A stretch of 64,000 nucleotides of DNA. It comes from Bin90 sp965214635. GTDB taxonomy: Bacteria > Chloroflexota > Dehalococcoidia > Lucifugimonadales > JADFKI01. The stretch spans positions 1,984,001 to 2,048,000 of the forward strand of contig OZ243964.1 in NCBI GenBank assembly GCA_965214635.1, in the 5' to 3' direction. Both the position numbers and the translations under genes were made by a program. The stretch's first letter is position 1, and each line of letters starts with the position of its first letter. Positions 56,017-63,625 of this stretch are shown here, in pieces. Below the pieces are notes generated by a model. It did no database searches. It saw only the letters and a program-made list of their open reading frames with translations, and was not told where the DNA came from.

Positions 56017-57138
56017 ATGTCGGAGGAGCAGCGGGATAAGGCGGACGGCAGGGCTGATGCGCCTGAAGCGTCGGCTGCGCGCGCAACCGAGCGTGCAGCA
56101 TCGGGGGCTGATACAAGCACAGCGGAGATTGCGCCGCCCGACCTGTCATGGATGAAGAACACGCTGCAATGGGGCGTCAGAGCGCTGCCCACCAAGAACG
56201 GCTTGACCGTGGATGCGCTTAACATCGGCGTGTACGGCGATGTGCCCGACTTCTGGGACGACCAGACGCGCAAGCCACGCGGCGCTTACCCCGTGCCCGG
56301 CGTTGCACCGCTCGGGTTCGAGGTGCGGGAGAAGCGCGAGCTGTGGGCGGACAACGCCGCCGACCTCTACGAAGAGGCGATACAGCGTCGCTGGGCGCCT
56401 GCGACCGATGTCCCATGGCGCACCATCCGACCGCTGCCAGACGATGTTGAGGCGGCGATGTGCCAGTTCTGCACCGAACTTTCCCAGTACGCCAGCGTGG
56501 AGATTGAGGTCATCGGCGGCTGGCAGCAGAAGATGAGCTACGGCTACCACGAGGTCAAGCTCTTCCTTGCGTCGCAGATGTTCGACAACGCCCGCCACTT
56601 CGAGGCGTTCCGAAAGCGCGCACTCGCCAATGGCGGTGGGCTTGGGCTGGAAAACAAGGGCGAGGTCAACCGCATGCTGCTTGAGAGCACTGGCGGCTGG
56701 CCCGAAACCGCGCTGATGCTGCACATCCTACGCGGCACTTTCACCTTCACGCTCTATCGCTACGGCGAACTCTATGCACACAACCCGGCTGAGAAGGTGC
56801 TGTTCGCACGCTGCCTGCAGGATAAGGCGCGCCACATCGCATACGGCTTGGCGCATCTACGCTACGCCACATCGCACAATGTGGACAAGCCCATCGTGTT
56901 CGGTCGGCTGCAGAACACTGCGGAGCGGATATTTGAGCGCGAGCTGCGAGACCCGGTGCTTAAAGAGGCGCTGGCGATTATATTCGGCGGCGGCATAGAG
57001 AACGCACAGAGTGGGATGCGCGTGTTCGAGCGCATGATGGGGGATTTCGCCCGCCAGTATCTCGCCAACATGGAGCACATCGGCGTCCCTAGAGATGCCA
57101 ACTTCCCGCCGAGCCTCGCCCAATACATGGAGGCATAG
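56017..57138 (+). CDS. ferritin-like paralogue with diiron ligands lost
   Basis: A 373-residue paralogue of the preceding protein, aligning over almost its whole length (LSWMK, ELWADNAADLYEEA, FRKRALANGGGL, YGELYAHN). Every Glu ligand is replaced: Glu139 by Gln157, Glu173 by Asn191 (FDNARH), Glu224 by Gly240, and Glu254 by Lys270 (QDKARH). Both His (194 and 273) remain. It therefore cannot hold a normal diiron centre and probably acts as a structural or regulatory partner, as PaaC does for PaaA. An extra Ala/Glu/Asp-rich N-terminal stretch of about 35 residues is present. It starts 106 bp after the first gene. Confidence 0.82.
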   Translation: MSEEQRDKADGRADAPEASAARATERAASGADTSTAEIAPPDLSWMKNTLQWGVRALPTKNGLTVDALNIGVYGDVPDFWDDQTRKPRGAYPVPGVAPLGFEVREKRELWADNAADLYEEAIQRRWAPATDVPWRTIRPLPDDVEAAMCQFCTELSQYASVEIEVIGGWQQKMSYGYHEVKLFLASQMFDNARHFEAFRKRALANGGGLGLENKGEVNRMLLESTGGWPETALMLHILRGTFTFTLYRYGELYAHNPAEKVLFARCLQDKARHIAYGLAHLRYATSHNVDKPIVFGRLQNTAERIFERELRDPVLKEALAIIFGGGIENAQSGMRVFERMMGDFARQYLANMEHIGVPRDANFPPSLAQYMEA

Positions 57139-57258
57139 CTGCGGGAACTGCGTCTTTTGCGCCATCATTTTAGGATGCGGTAGTGTCGACACGCTTTCTC
57201 TTTCGCCGCCGCCGCAAGTGTTAATCTGGTTTTTGTAGAGCGGATGGAGGGCTGAGTT

Positions 57259-57699
57259 TTGCCGGTTTTCCCGTCGTTGGAATGGTTTGAAGAAGTACGG
57301 AGTGTGTTCAACGCCGACGAAGCCTATCAGGGCGGCGGCGGCGGGTTGTGCGACGCAATTATGGGCGTCAAAGTGGGAGCGCAAACCTATATGCTCGTGT
57401 TCGAGGGGATGGAGTGCGCCGATGCGCGGGAAATCACCGATGCCGAGCTTGTGGATGCAGACTTCTATCTGGACATGAGCGCTGACGATTGGCAGGCTAT
57501 GTTGCGCAACATCAAGGATAACGACGGCGCCGCTCTCGACTGGACGCTGAACACTCTGGACTTGGGAAAAGAAGACGGCTTGGCGCTCACGAGAAACGAC
57601 GACCAGTATCGGCAAGACTTCTTCTTCCGCTACAACCAGACCTTCCAGTACTTCTTCGACGCCTCTGCGCGCATTGACACCGAGTTTGCGGCGGACTAG
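57259..57699 (+). CDS. small SCP2-like protein, first paralogue
   Basis: A 146-residue acidic protein opening FPSLEWFEEVRSVFN. A middle region MGVKVGAQTYMLVFEGMEC is followed by ADFYLDMSADDWQAMLRNI and a C-terminal helix ending FFDASARIDTEF. The strand-then-helix pattern and the D-x-x-W-x-x-M-L-x-N-I segment recall SCP2/sterol-carrier-type domains, which bind lipids. I am only moderately sure of that. The start is TTG, set by GGAGG about 8 bp upstream. It follows the second ferritin-like gene by 120 bp and is paralogous to the next gene. Confidence 0.72.
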   Translation: MPVFPSLEWFEEVRSVFNADEAYQGGGGGLCDAIMGVKVGAQTYMLVFEGMECADAREITDAELVDADFYLDMSADDWQAMLRNIKDNDGAALDWTLNTLDLGKEDGLALTRNDDQYRQDFFFRYNQTFQYFFDASARIDTEFAAD

Positions 57700-57815
57700 C
57701 ATTTCGCTCATCGCCCGCCACATTTTGCGCCACATCCCTGCGATGCCATTCAATAGTCTGATGGCTAGCGCGACAAGGCAGATAGCACGATTACCAAAAC
57801 GACCAAGGACAAACG

Positions 57816-58238
57816 ATGACGCAATTTCCTTCCCTAAAATGGTTTGAGGCGGTTCGTGAGCGCGCCAACGGCGACAGGCAGTTCACATCCCAGGGCAGCT
57901 GCAACTGTCGTATGGGGGTGAAAGTCGGTGATGAAGCGTTCATCGTGGACTTCGAGGGTTTTGAATGCGTGGGCGTTGCCGAAATGGACTCCGACGATAT
58001 GCGGTACGCCGACTTCTACATAGACATGACGGCGGCGGAATGGCAGGCGTTTCTTACAAACATCGCTGCTAACGGCGGCGCGGACTCTGCGCACACCCTA
58101 AACACGCTCGACCTGACTATGCCCAATGGCTGCGTCAAATCGCACGACGAGCTGCGCCGCACTGCGTTTTTCCAGTACCATCTGTCGGTGCAAGCGTTCT
58201 TCGACGCATCTGCGGGCGTGGACACGCGATTCGCATAG
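57816..58238 (+). CDS. small SCP2-like protein, second paralogue
   Basis: A 140-residue protein aligning end to end with the previous one: FPSLKWFEAVRERAN, MGVKVGDEAFIVDFEGFEC, ADFYIDMTAAEWQAFLTNI, HTLNTLDL and FFDASAGVDTRF. A Cys pair, SCNC near residue 28, is present only here. Two diverged copies beside two diverged ferritin-like subunits suggest matched duplication, perhaps a heterodimeric carrier delivering substrate to the oxygenase. AAGGA precedes the ATG. Lipid or sterol-like binding is inferred only from the fold resemblance. Confidence 0.72.
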   Translation: MTQFPSLKWFEAVRERANGDRQFTSQGSCNCRMGVKVGDEAFIVDFEGFECVGVAEMDSDDMRYADFYIDMTAAEWQAFLTNIAANGGADSAHTLNTLDLTMPNGCVKSHDELRRTAFFQYHLSVQAFFDASAGVDTRFA

Positions 58239-58252
58239 ATGGGGAGATTGCG

Positions 58253-58537
58253 ATGCCAATATACGAGTACAGATGCGACGCCTGTGAACACAAGTCAAGC
58301 GTATTATGGCGAAAGTTTCCCCCGCCCGATGCGGTCGAGTGCAATGCTTGCGGCTCTGCGTCCACGCACCGAGTGATGTCCAGCGCCGCGCTGCACAAGT
58401 CGCTCGGCAGCAAGCTCAGCGACCTTGATTCCAAGTACGACAGGATGCTGGACGCCACAGACGCCACCAACCCCCGCGCCGACCCGAACCACTACCTGAG
58501 CAAGGCGACCCCGCTGAGCGAGGGCACACCGGATTAG
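58253..58537 (+). CDS. FmdB-type zinc ribbon protein
   Basis: A 94-residue protein beginning MPIYEYRCDAC. Its Cys pairs C8/C11 and C30/C33 form the C-x2-C, 18 residues, C-x2-C zinc ribbon of the FmdB family. A disordered, charged C-terminus of about 50 residues follows. FmdB proteins are named as putative regulators but also sit beside enzymes as small accessory factors. It begins 14 bp after the SCP2-like gene and is the last gene of the cassette. Confidence 0.88.
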   Translation: MPIYEYRCDACEHKSSVLWRKFPPPDAVECNACGSASTHRVMSSAALHKSLGSKLSDLDSKYDRMLDATDATNPRADPNHYLSKATPLSEGTPD

Positions 58538-58646
58538 AGCGGCGGCGTTATTGCACACGGGCGACTGAGTCGCTGCTGCATATTTGGCTGCGCCCGGCGT
58601 TGTGAACGCATACGAACAGGACTGCGGTCAAGGTGTGGTCTCCGTA

Positions 58647-59540
58647 TCACTGTGGTGCATTTTGGGCGCTGCCGTTGGATGCGTTCGCGCCATAGTCAGC
58701 GGGGGTGGAATCGTAGGTTTTTGTGGGGCGTGGCAGACCGGGTTTTAGCAGGAATTCGTGGACAGCTGCGCCTAGCGGTGCTCCAATCAGCGGCCCGACG
58801 ATGTATGCCCAAAACCCGCCGGACGGCCCCGGTATCGCTATGCTGCCCCAGCCTGCGAAGAATGCCACGAGGCGCGGCCCGAAGTCGCGCGCGGGATTCC
58901 AGCCCGCTTGCGTCAGCGGCGCAAAGACGCTTATGAGGACAGCCACCGTGAAGCCGATGAAGAATGGGGCAAGCCCCTTGTTCGGCAGTGCGGCGTTGCG
59001 CTTGTCCGCAAGAGAGAAGATCATCAGCACGAGGATGGCAGTGCCGAAGCCCTCGATTGCGGCGGCGGCAGGTGCTGACACAAGCGCCCGTGCTGCTGCG
59101 TCCGTGCCCACTATGTTGGCGTCTGGGAAGTACTCGCCGAATATCATCGCCGAGTGCTGGCTGCCCGGCTCGCCGCGCGTGTAGCCGTGCGCCTGCTCGA
59201 AGCGCTCCACGAAGGGCCCATACGCGGCGAGTATCGCAAGCCCCGCAAGCGTTGCGCCTGCGAGCTGTGCCGCCCAGTAGGCGCACATACGCCGCACGGG
59301 GAATTCGTCGCGCCTGAAGATGGCGAAGGCGAGACTTACCGCGGGGTTGAGGTGCGCACCCGACACAGCGGCGGTTGCGTATATGGCGAGCGTTACGCCG
59401 AACCCCCAAACCGCCGCCACTTGCCATAAGCCCATCTGTGCGCCGCCAACCACTGCGGCGGCTACAACCCCTGTGCCGAATAATACTAGCAAGAATGTGC
59501 CAAGGGTTTCGCCGACGAGAGCGTATCGTAGATGCGTCAA
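58647..59540 (-). CDS. aquaporin/glycerol facilitator (MIP family)
   Basis: A 297-residue channel with six membrane helices and two half-helices. The first pore motif is GAHLNPAVSLAFAIF and the second GWNPARDFGPRLVAF, where the Asp after NPAR is typical of glycerol-conducting aquaglyceroporins. LGETLGTFLLVLFGTG starts helix 1. A hydrophilic loop of about 45 residues between helices 3 and 4 and a polar C-terminus are normal for GlpF-like members. The start is TTG with GGAG 8 bp upstream. It converges on the diiron cassette. Confidence 0.92.
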   Translation of the reverse strand: MTHLRYALVGETLGTFLLVLFGTGVVAAAVVGGAQMGLWQVAAVWGFGVTLAIYATAAVSGAHLNPAVSLAFAIFRRDEFPVRRMCAYWAAQLAGATLAGLAILAAYGPFVERFEQAHGYTRGEPGSQHSAMIFGEYFPDANIVGTDAAARALVSAPAAAAIEGFGTAILVLMIFSLADKRNAALPNKGLAPFFIGFTVAVLISVFAPLTQAGWNPARDFGPRLVAFFAGWGSIAIPGPSGGFWAYIVGPLIGAPLGAAVHEFLLKPGLPRPTKTYDSTPADYGANASNGSAQNAPQ

Positions 59541-59846
59541 AGCGGCTGCTCCGATAAATGCTACGCCCGTAGAATTGCGTTGCCTTCATTGTATGCGGCG
59601 CAGGTTAACGGGGGATTAACGGGCTGTTATATCGCCTTGACGGCGTAGAAGTGAAAGTCCCATATGATACGGATACGGATTTGGCGAGGCGGAAAATCCT
59701 GCATATTTGGGGGGCTGCCCTGTGGAGTTTGCGCAGGAAATGTAGAGAGGCGGCCCGCTTGTGGGTCGCCTCTTCTATATGAGCTATGGTTATGCACTCT
59801 TGCCCGGTATGGTTTGGGAACAAGAGCAGGATAGGGCGCTTCGGAA
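59541..59846. other. intergenic region with an 11-bp hairpin
   Basis: This 306-bp gap lies between korB (minus, upstream) and the aquaporin gene. AGAGGCGGCCC (59746-59756) pairs with GGGTCGCCTCT (59763-59773) with one G-T wobble and a 6-nt loop, about 75 bp beyond the korB stop. It is the likely terminator of the korAB transcript. Nothing else is recognised. Confidence 0.55.
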
Positions 59847-60728
59847 CTAGGGTGCGCTAGTGGATATGGCGTAAGAATCTATCATCTTGTCCACTTGGCG
59901 ACCGAAGGATTTGTCGTTGATGATGTCGATTCTGTCTTGGAGCGATGGGCGGTCGGTGTCCTTATAGACGACGCCGACAGGGACGCCGCCTTGCGTTACG
60001 ATTTCGTGAGCCGCCTCGTAGTCGGACGGGTCGTGATGCTCGGGGATGTCCCAAGCCAAAGGCGGGATGCCCTTGCGCACATTGCCCTTCAGCTCTTGAT
60101 ATGTGTTGTTGTAGGTCGTGCAGGGCGACTGCACATGCACGATGGAAAAGCCCTTGTGATTCATTGCGTCGTTGATGACAGCGCCGAGGTCGCGGACTTT
60201 GGTCGACACATGCGATGCAATGTACGACACGCCCAGCGTAAGGTAGAGCGCAAGCGGGTTAAGCTCTGCCTCAGGCTTGCCAAACGGCGTGGAGCTGGTG
60301 ATGTCATCTAGCTTGGTGGTGGGCGAGCTTTGCCCTTTGGTCAGCCCGTACACGGCGTTGTCCATTATGACAGCAGTTACATCGAGGTTGCGAGCGGCTT
60401 GGGGTGCAATGTGCTCGTTGCCGATGCTGAGGAAGTCCCCGTCCCCTGCCACGATTATGACATTGAGGTCGGGTCTGCCCATCTTGACGCCGAGCGCTAT
60501 GGGAAGGGTGCGCCCGTGAATGCCATGAATGCCGTAGGGCTGCTGCCCCTCGAGCAGGTGCACCATGTTGCCGGAGCAGCCGATACCTGCGACCACCACA
60601 TTGTTCTCTACGGGAAGTTCGGTTTCCACTCTGCGCTGTTCGATTGCTGCCTCAAGCGCACGGCGGACGCCGAAGTCGCCGCAGCCCGGGCACCACTTGA
60701 AGTCATATTCTGGATTCTTGTCGCTCAT
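59847..60728 (-). CDS. korB: 2-oxoacid:ferredoxin oxidoreductase, beta subunit
   Basis: A 293-residue thiamine-diphosphate-binding subunit of a 2-oxoglutarate (or other 2-oxoacid):ferredoxin oxidoreductase. The ThDP motif is IVAGDGDFLSIGNEH followed by AVIMDNAVYGLTKGQSSPT. Iron-sulfur Cys are seen in WCPGCGDFG near the N-terminus and GIGCSGNM. It decarboxylates the 2-oxoacid and reduces ferredoxin through [4Fe-4S]. Its ATG overlaps the korA stop by 4 bp, so the two are translationally coupled. Reduced ferredoxin could feed the FTR-thioredoxin relay at 29 kb. Confidence 0.94.
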   Translation of the reverse strand: MSDKNPEYDFKWCPGCGDFGVRRALEAAIEQRRVETELPVENNVVVAGIGCSGNMVHLLEGQQPYGIHGIHGRTLPIALGVKMGRPDLNVIIVAGDGDFLSIGNEHIAPQAARNLDVTAVIMDNAVYGLTKGQSSPTTKLDDITSSTPFGKPEAELNPLALYLTLGVSYIASHVSTKVRDLGAVINDAMNHKGFSIVHVQSPCTTYNNTYQELKGNVRKGIPPLAWDIPEHHDPSDYEAAHEIVTQGGVPVGVVYKDTDRPSLQDRIDIINDKSFGRQVDKMIDSYAISTSAP

Positions 60729-62449
60729 AGCATTATGCTCACTTTCTGTTCCTGTTCGATGCGCTGAGTAATCTCAGTGATTCGATTCGTAAGCTCGGCG
60801 ACCTTAAACGGGAGGCCGGTGTATTGCGTGATGGATTCCGCCTTGACGCCATGTGTGCGCAGCACCCCGGAGAACTGCCCGAGGTAATTCAGCTCGGGGA
60901 CTAGGACGAGTTCCTTCTCACGAAGTTCGTCGAGGAGGTCTTTGGGCAGCGGGTTGAGGAACATGGTGTAGTACCAACCGATGTCCACGCCCGCGTCCAT
61001 CAGCAGATCGTATGCGGCTTGGGACGGGCCCTTTGAGCCACCCCAAGGCATGAGGGCGATGGGGGAATCGGTGTTGCGCCTTTCGTATGCTTCGTTCTCC
61101 AGCAGCTTGAGCTTGCTGAAACGCCGCTCGGTCATTTGGATGTGTCGCTCGGGCAAGTGTGTGGTGTCGCCCATGCCATCGTGTTCGCTGCCGTTGGCGA
61201 TGTAGCTGCCGGGGTTGCCGGGGAGCGGCATAGGCGAGAGTTCCCAGCCATCGTAGCGGTTGTAGCCGTTGCTTCCGTTATAGGCAACGCGCTCTTCGAT
61301 TTCAATGGCGCTCAGGTCAGGGCGCGGTATGTTCTGCTTACGCTCTGAGAGCATGTGCTCGCTGAGCAGGATGACAGGGCCTTGGTAGCGCTCAGCCCAG
61401 TTGAACGCCATCACTGCGGCGTAGAAGCACTCTTCCACGCTGCCGGGGGCGATGATGGGCATACTGACATCGCCGTGTCCGGGGGTGAGCGCAGTGAGCA
61501 GGTCGGATTGCTCCGTCTTGGTGGGCAAGCCTGTGGACGGGCCTCCGCGCTGCACATCTGTTACCACTAGCGGAATCTCCGCCATCCACGCAAGCCCAAG
61601 TCCCTCGCCCATCAGCGACAGCCCGGGCCCGGCAGTCGCGGTCATCGCCTTCTGACCCGCAAAGCCTGCGCCCAAGATGGCGTTGATGGCTTCGATTTCG
61701 GAGCTTGCCTGATAGACGAATTTCCCTGTGCCCGTGAGGTTTCGCTCCATCCACAGCAGGATGGATGTTGCGGGCGAAATGGGGTAGCCCACATAGAAGT
61801 TTATGCCGGCGGCGCAAGCCCCCAGCGAGATGGCTTCGTTGCCGTTTATGAGTATCTGATCCCCTTCGGGACGGCTGGCGGGGGCAAGTTCGCCGAGGCT
61901 GAAGCCGCTGCGCTCGGCTTCTTCGCGACCCAGAGTCAGCGCTTCTATATTGGACGAAATAATCTGCTCATCGTTGGGGCGCCCACGCGTGAAGCGCTCC
62001 TTCACGAAGTTTTCTAGTATGGACTGGTGCATGCTGACCAAGTGCGCCAGCGCCCCCAGCACGATCATGTTTTCGGCACGGGCGTTGCCGGTGGATTTGG
62101 CTAGATCCGCAAAGCGCATCCCAAAGGAGTCGGCTGCTTCATCCGGCTCGAACTCACCGGAGTTGTAGATGATGACGCCGCCATCTCGAACTTCGTGCTT
62201 GTGATTGTTATAGGCTTCTTCGTTGAAGCATACCAAGACATCCAATTCGTCGCCCGCGCTCATGATGGGGTCGGTGGATAGGCGCGCCTGCGCCCAAGTT
62301 GGGCCGCCCATAATCTGCGATGGAAATGTTACGAAGGTTTGGACATGGTAGCCGACTATGCTTGCGGCTTGCGCCAGACCTTCGGACGAGGTTACCATCC
62401 CCTGTCCGCCTTCGCCTGCGAATCTCACTACGAAGTCAGTTTTCTGCAA
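60725..62449 (-). CDS. korA: 2-oxoacid:ferredoxin oxidoreductase, gamma-alpha fused subunit
   Basis: A 574-residue fusion of the gamma domain (about 1-190; FAGEGGQGMVTSSEGLAQAA, FPSQIMGGPTWAQARLST) and the alpha pyrimidine-binding domain (from about 200; YPISPATSILLWMER, SSEIEAINAILGAGFAGQK, TATAGPGLSLMGEGLGLAW). With KorB it makes the two-subunit enzyme that cleaves 2-oxoglutarate or pyruvate to the acyl-CoA and reduced ferredoxin. The start is TTG with AGGAGG 7 bp upstream. The 297 bp upstream, to the IS, carry the promoter but no gene. Confidence 0.94.
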   Translation of the reverse strand: MQKTDFVVRFAGEGGQGMVTSSEGLAQAASIVGYHVQTFVTFPSQIMGGPTWAQARLSTDPIMSAGDELDVLVCFNEEAYNNHKHEVRDGGVIIYNSGEFEPDEAADSFGMRFADLAKSTGNARAENMIVLGALAHLVSMHQSILENFVKERFTRGRPNDEQIISSNIEALTLGREEAERSGFSLGELAPASRPEGDQILINGNEAISLGACAAGINFYVGYPISPATSILLWMERNLTGTGKFVYQASSEIEAINAILGAGFAGQKAMTATAGPGLSLMGEGLGLAWMAEIPLVVTDVQRGGPSTGLPTKTEQSDLLTALTPGHGDVSMPIIAPGSVEECFYAAVMAFNWAERYQGPVILLSEHMLSERKQNIPRPDLSAIEIEERVAYNGSNGYNRYDGWELSPMPLPGNPGSYIANGSEHDGMGDTTHLPERHIQMTERRFSKLKLLENEAYERRNTDSPIALMPWGGSKGPSQAAYDLLMDAGVDIGWYYTMFLNPLPKDLLDELREKELVLVPELNYLGQFSGVLRTHGVKAESITQYTGLPFKVAELTNRITEITQRIEQEQKVSIML

Positions 62450-62814
62450 AGTTCGCCTCCTGCGGGCTGTGTGTTATGCGTGGCGGGCTGCAATGCGTCG
62501 GGTGTGGTGCGCACGAGGGCGCTGTCGCCGGCGCTTGGAGTTGCCGGCGAGTGGGTGCGGTGGGGGTAGGCGAGCGTTTGTGCCGTAGGATGTGCCTGTT
62601 CTGATTGCATTGTCCGCTCATTAGAGCGCCGGCTTATTGCCGTATATCGGCGCTTGGAATTGCGCCTGCTCTCTGCCTAATTTCACATATGTGGGAATCT
62701 AAATATATCAGTTTCAGCGATGGAGTGTCAATTGCCGCAAAACCAAGGTATTCTCAACGTGTAGAGATAATAAGTTATAATATGTCACAACATCAAAACA
62801 CAGTGAGGTGTCTT

Positions 62815-63099
62815 ATGGCTCGTGAACGTACCTATCGCCACGATATTCGCTGCCCCGACTGCGGCTCCAACTGGATGCGCAAAAATGGCTTGGCGCGCGG
62901 CAAGCAGTCGTACAGATGCGGAGACTGCGGTCGCCGCTACTTGCCTGATGCTGCATATCACCGCCCTAGCGCAGCCATCAAGGCGCAGGGGGTTGAGATG
63001 TATCTGGAAGGCAGCAGTCTGAGCGCCGTAGGCAGAGTGTTCGGATACAGTGCCACAGCGGTTCACGGGTGGGTGAAAAAAGGGGGCGTGAGGCATTAG
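62815..63099 (+). CDS. insA: IS1-family InsA protein, copy B
   Basis: A 94-residue zinc-ribbon and helix-turn-helix protein differing from copy A at one residue (Leu in place of Phe in CGDCGRRYLPDAAY). The frame is open further upstream into host DNA by chance. The start at 62815 corresponds to the one chosen for copy A. Confidence 0.9.
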   Translation: MARERTYRHDIRCPDCGSNWMRKNGLARGKQSYRCGDCGRRYLPDAAYHRPSAAIKAQGVEMYLEGSSLSAVGRVFGYSATAVHGWVKKGGVRH

Positions 63100-63578
63100 A
63101 GCGTCTGCGGGAGCGTGGGCGTAGGCGGACTGAGGGAGCAGAGGCGCAGCGTGCTGCTGCGGTGGTGTCGTGTGATGAGATGTGGACATACAAGCGTGCT
63201 CGGCGTGCGGAGTTGCGTGAGGATGTGTGGATATGGACGGCGGTAGTAGAAGAGGCTGATGGGAGCAGGTGGGTGGACTTTGAGGTGGGCGACCGCAGCG
63301 AGAGGACATTCTTGCGCTTGTATGAGCGCTTACCGGATGCGGAGTTGTATCGGAGTGATGCATATCCTGTGTATGGGTGGTTACCTCGCAACAGGCATGT
63401 GGTGGGCAAGGGAGGTGCGGTGAACTGGAACGAGGGGTTGCATTCGGTATGGCGAAGTAAGTTGAACCGATTAGTGCGACGGACGAAGGGCTACACCAAG
63501 AGCATACAGATGCTGGTGTATTCGTTGGCGCTAGTGTGCTGGCATCGGTGGGTAAAATCCAATATCCCTACATATTAA
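63069..63578 (+). CDS. insB: IS1-family InsB transposase domain, copy B (expressed by -1 frameshift)
   Basis: The DDE catalytic domain with the same motifs as copy A (SCDEMWTY, RSDAYPVY, NEGLHSVWRSKLNRL), so it is probably active. The A6G5 slip run is conserved. Several residues differ from copy A, such as ERTF for EGTF and ELYRSD for KLFRSD, outside the catalytic acids. Confidence 0.9.
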   Translation: MGEKRGREALERLRERGRRRTEGAEAQRAAAVVSCDEMWTYKRARRAELREDVWIWTAVVEEADGSRWVDFEVGDRSERTFLRLYERLPDAELYRSDAYPVYGWLPRNRHVVGKGGAVNWNEGLHSVWRSKLNRLVRRTKGYTKSIQMLVYSLALVCWHRWVKSNIPTY

Positions 63579-63625
63579 GAATACCAAAACCAAGATGAGA
63601 GACTGCGCTATTCCCAGAAGCACAT

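Larger units (their letters stand above)
62747..63585 (+). mobile_element. IS1-family insertion sequence, copy B (839 bp)
   Basis: A second copy of the element at 50548-51386, exactly the same length, with roughly two dozen substitutions and no indels by eye (about 97% identity). The target duplication is AAAACCAA (62739-62746 and 63586-63593), and the following G again repeats. It inserted between korA and ccmB without breaking a gene. Different target duplications show independent transpositions. Confidence 0.95.

Noticed and set aside
62605..62814. N-terminal extension of InsA copy B into host DNA
   Set aside because: The extension crosses the IS end and is not present in copy A; it is only a chance open frame.
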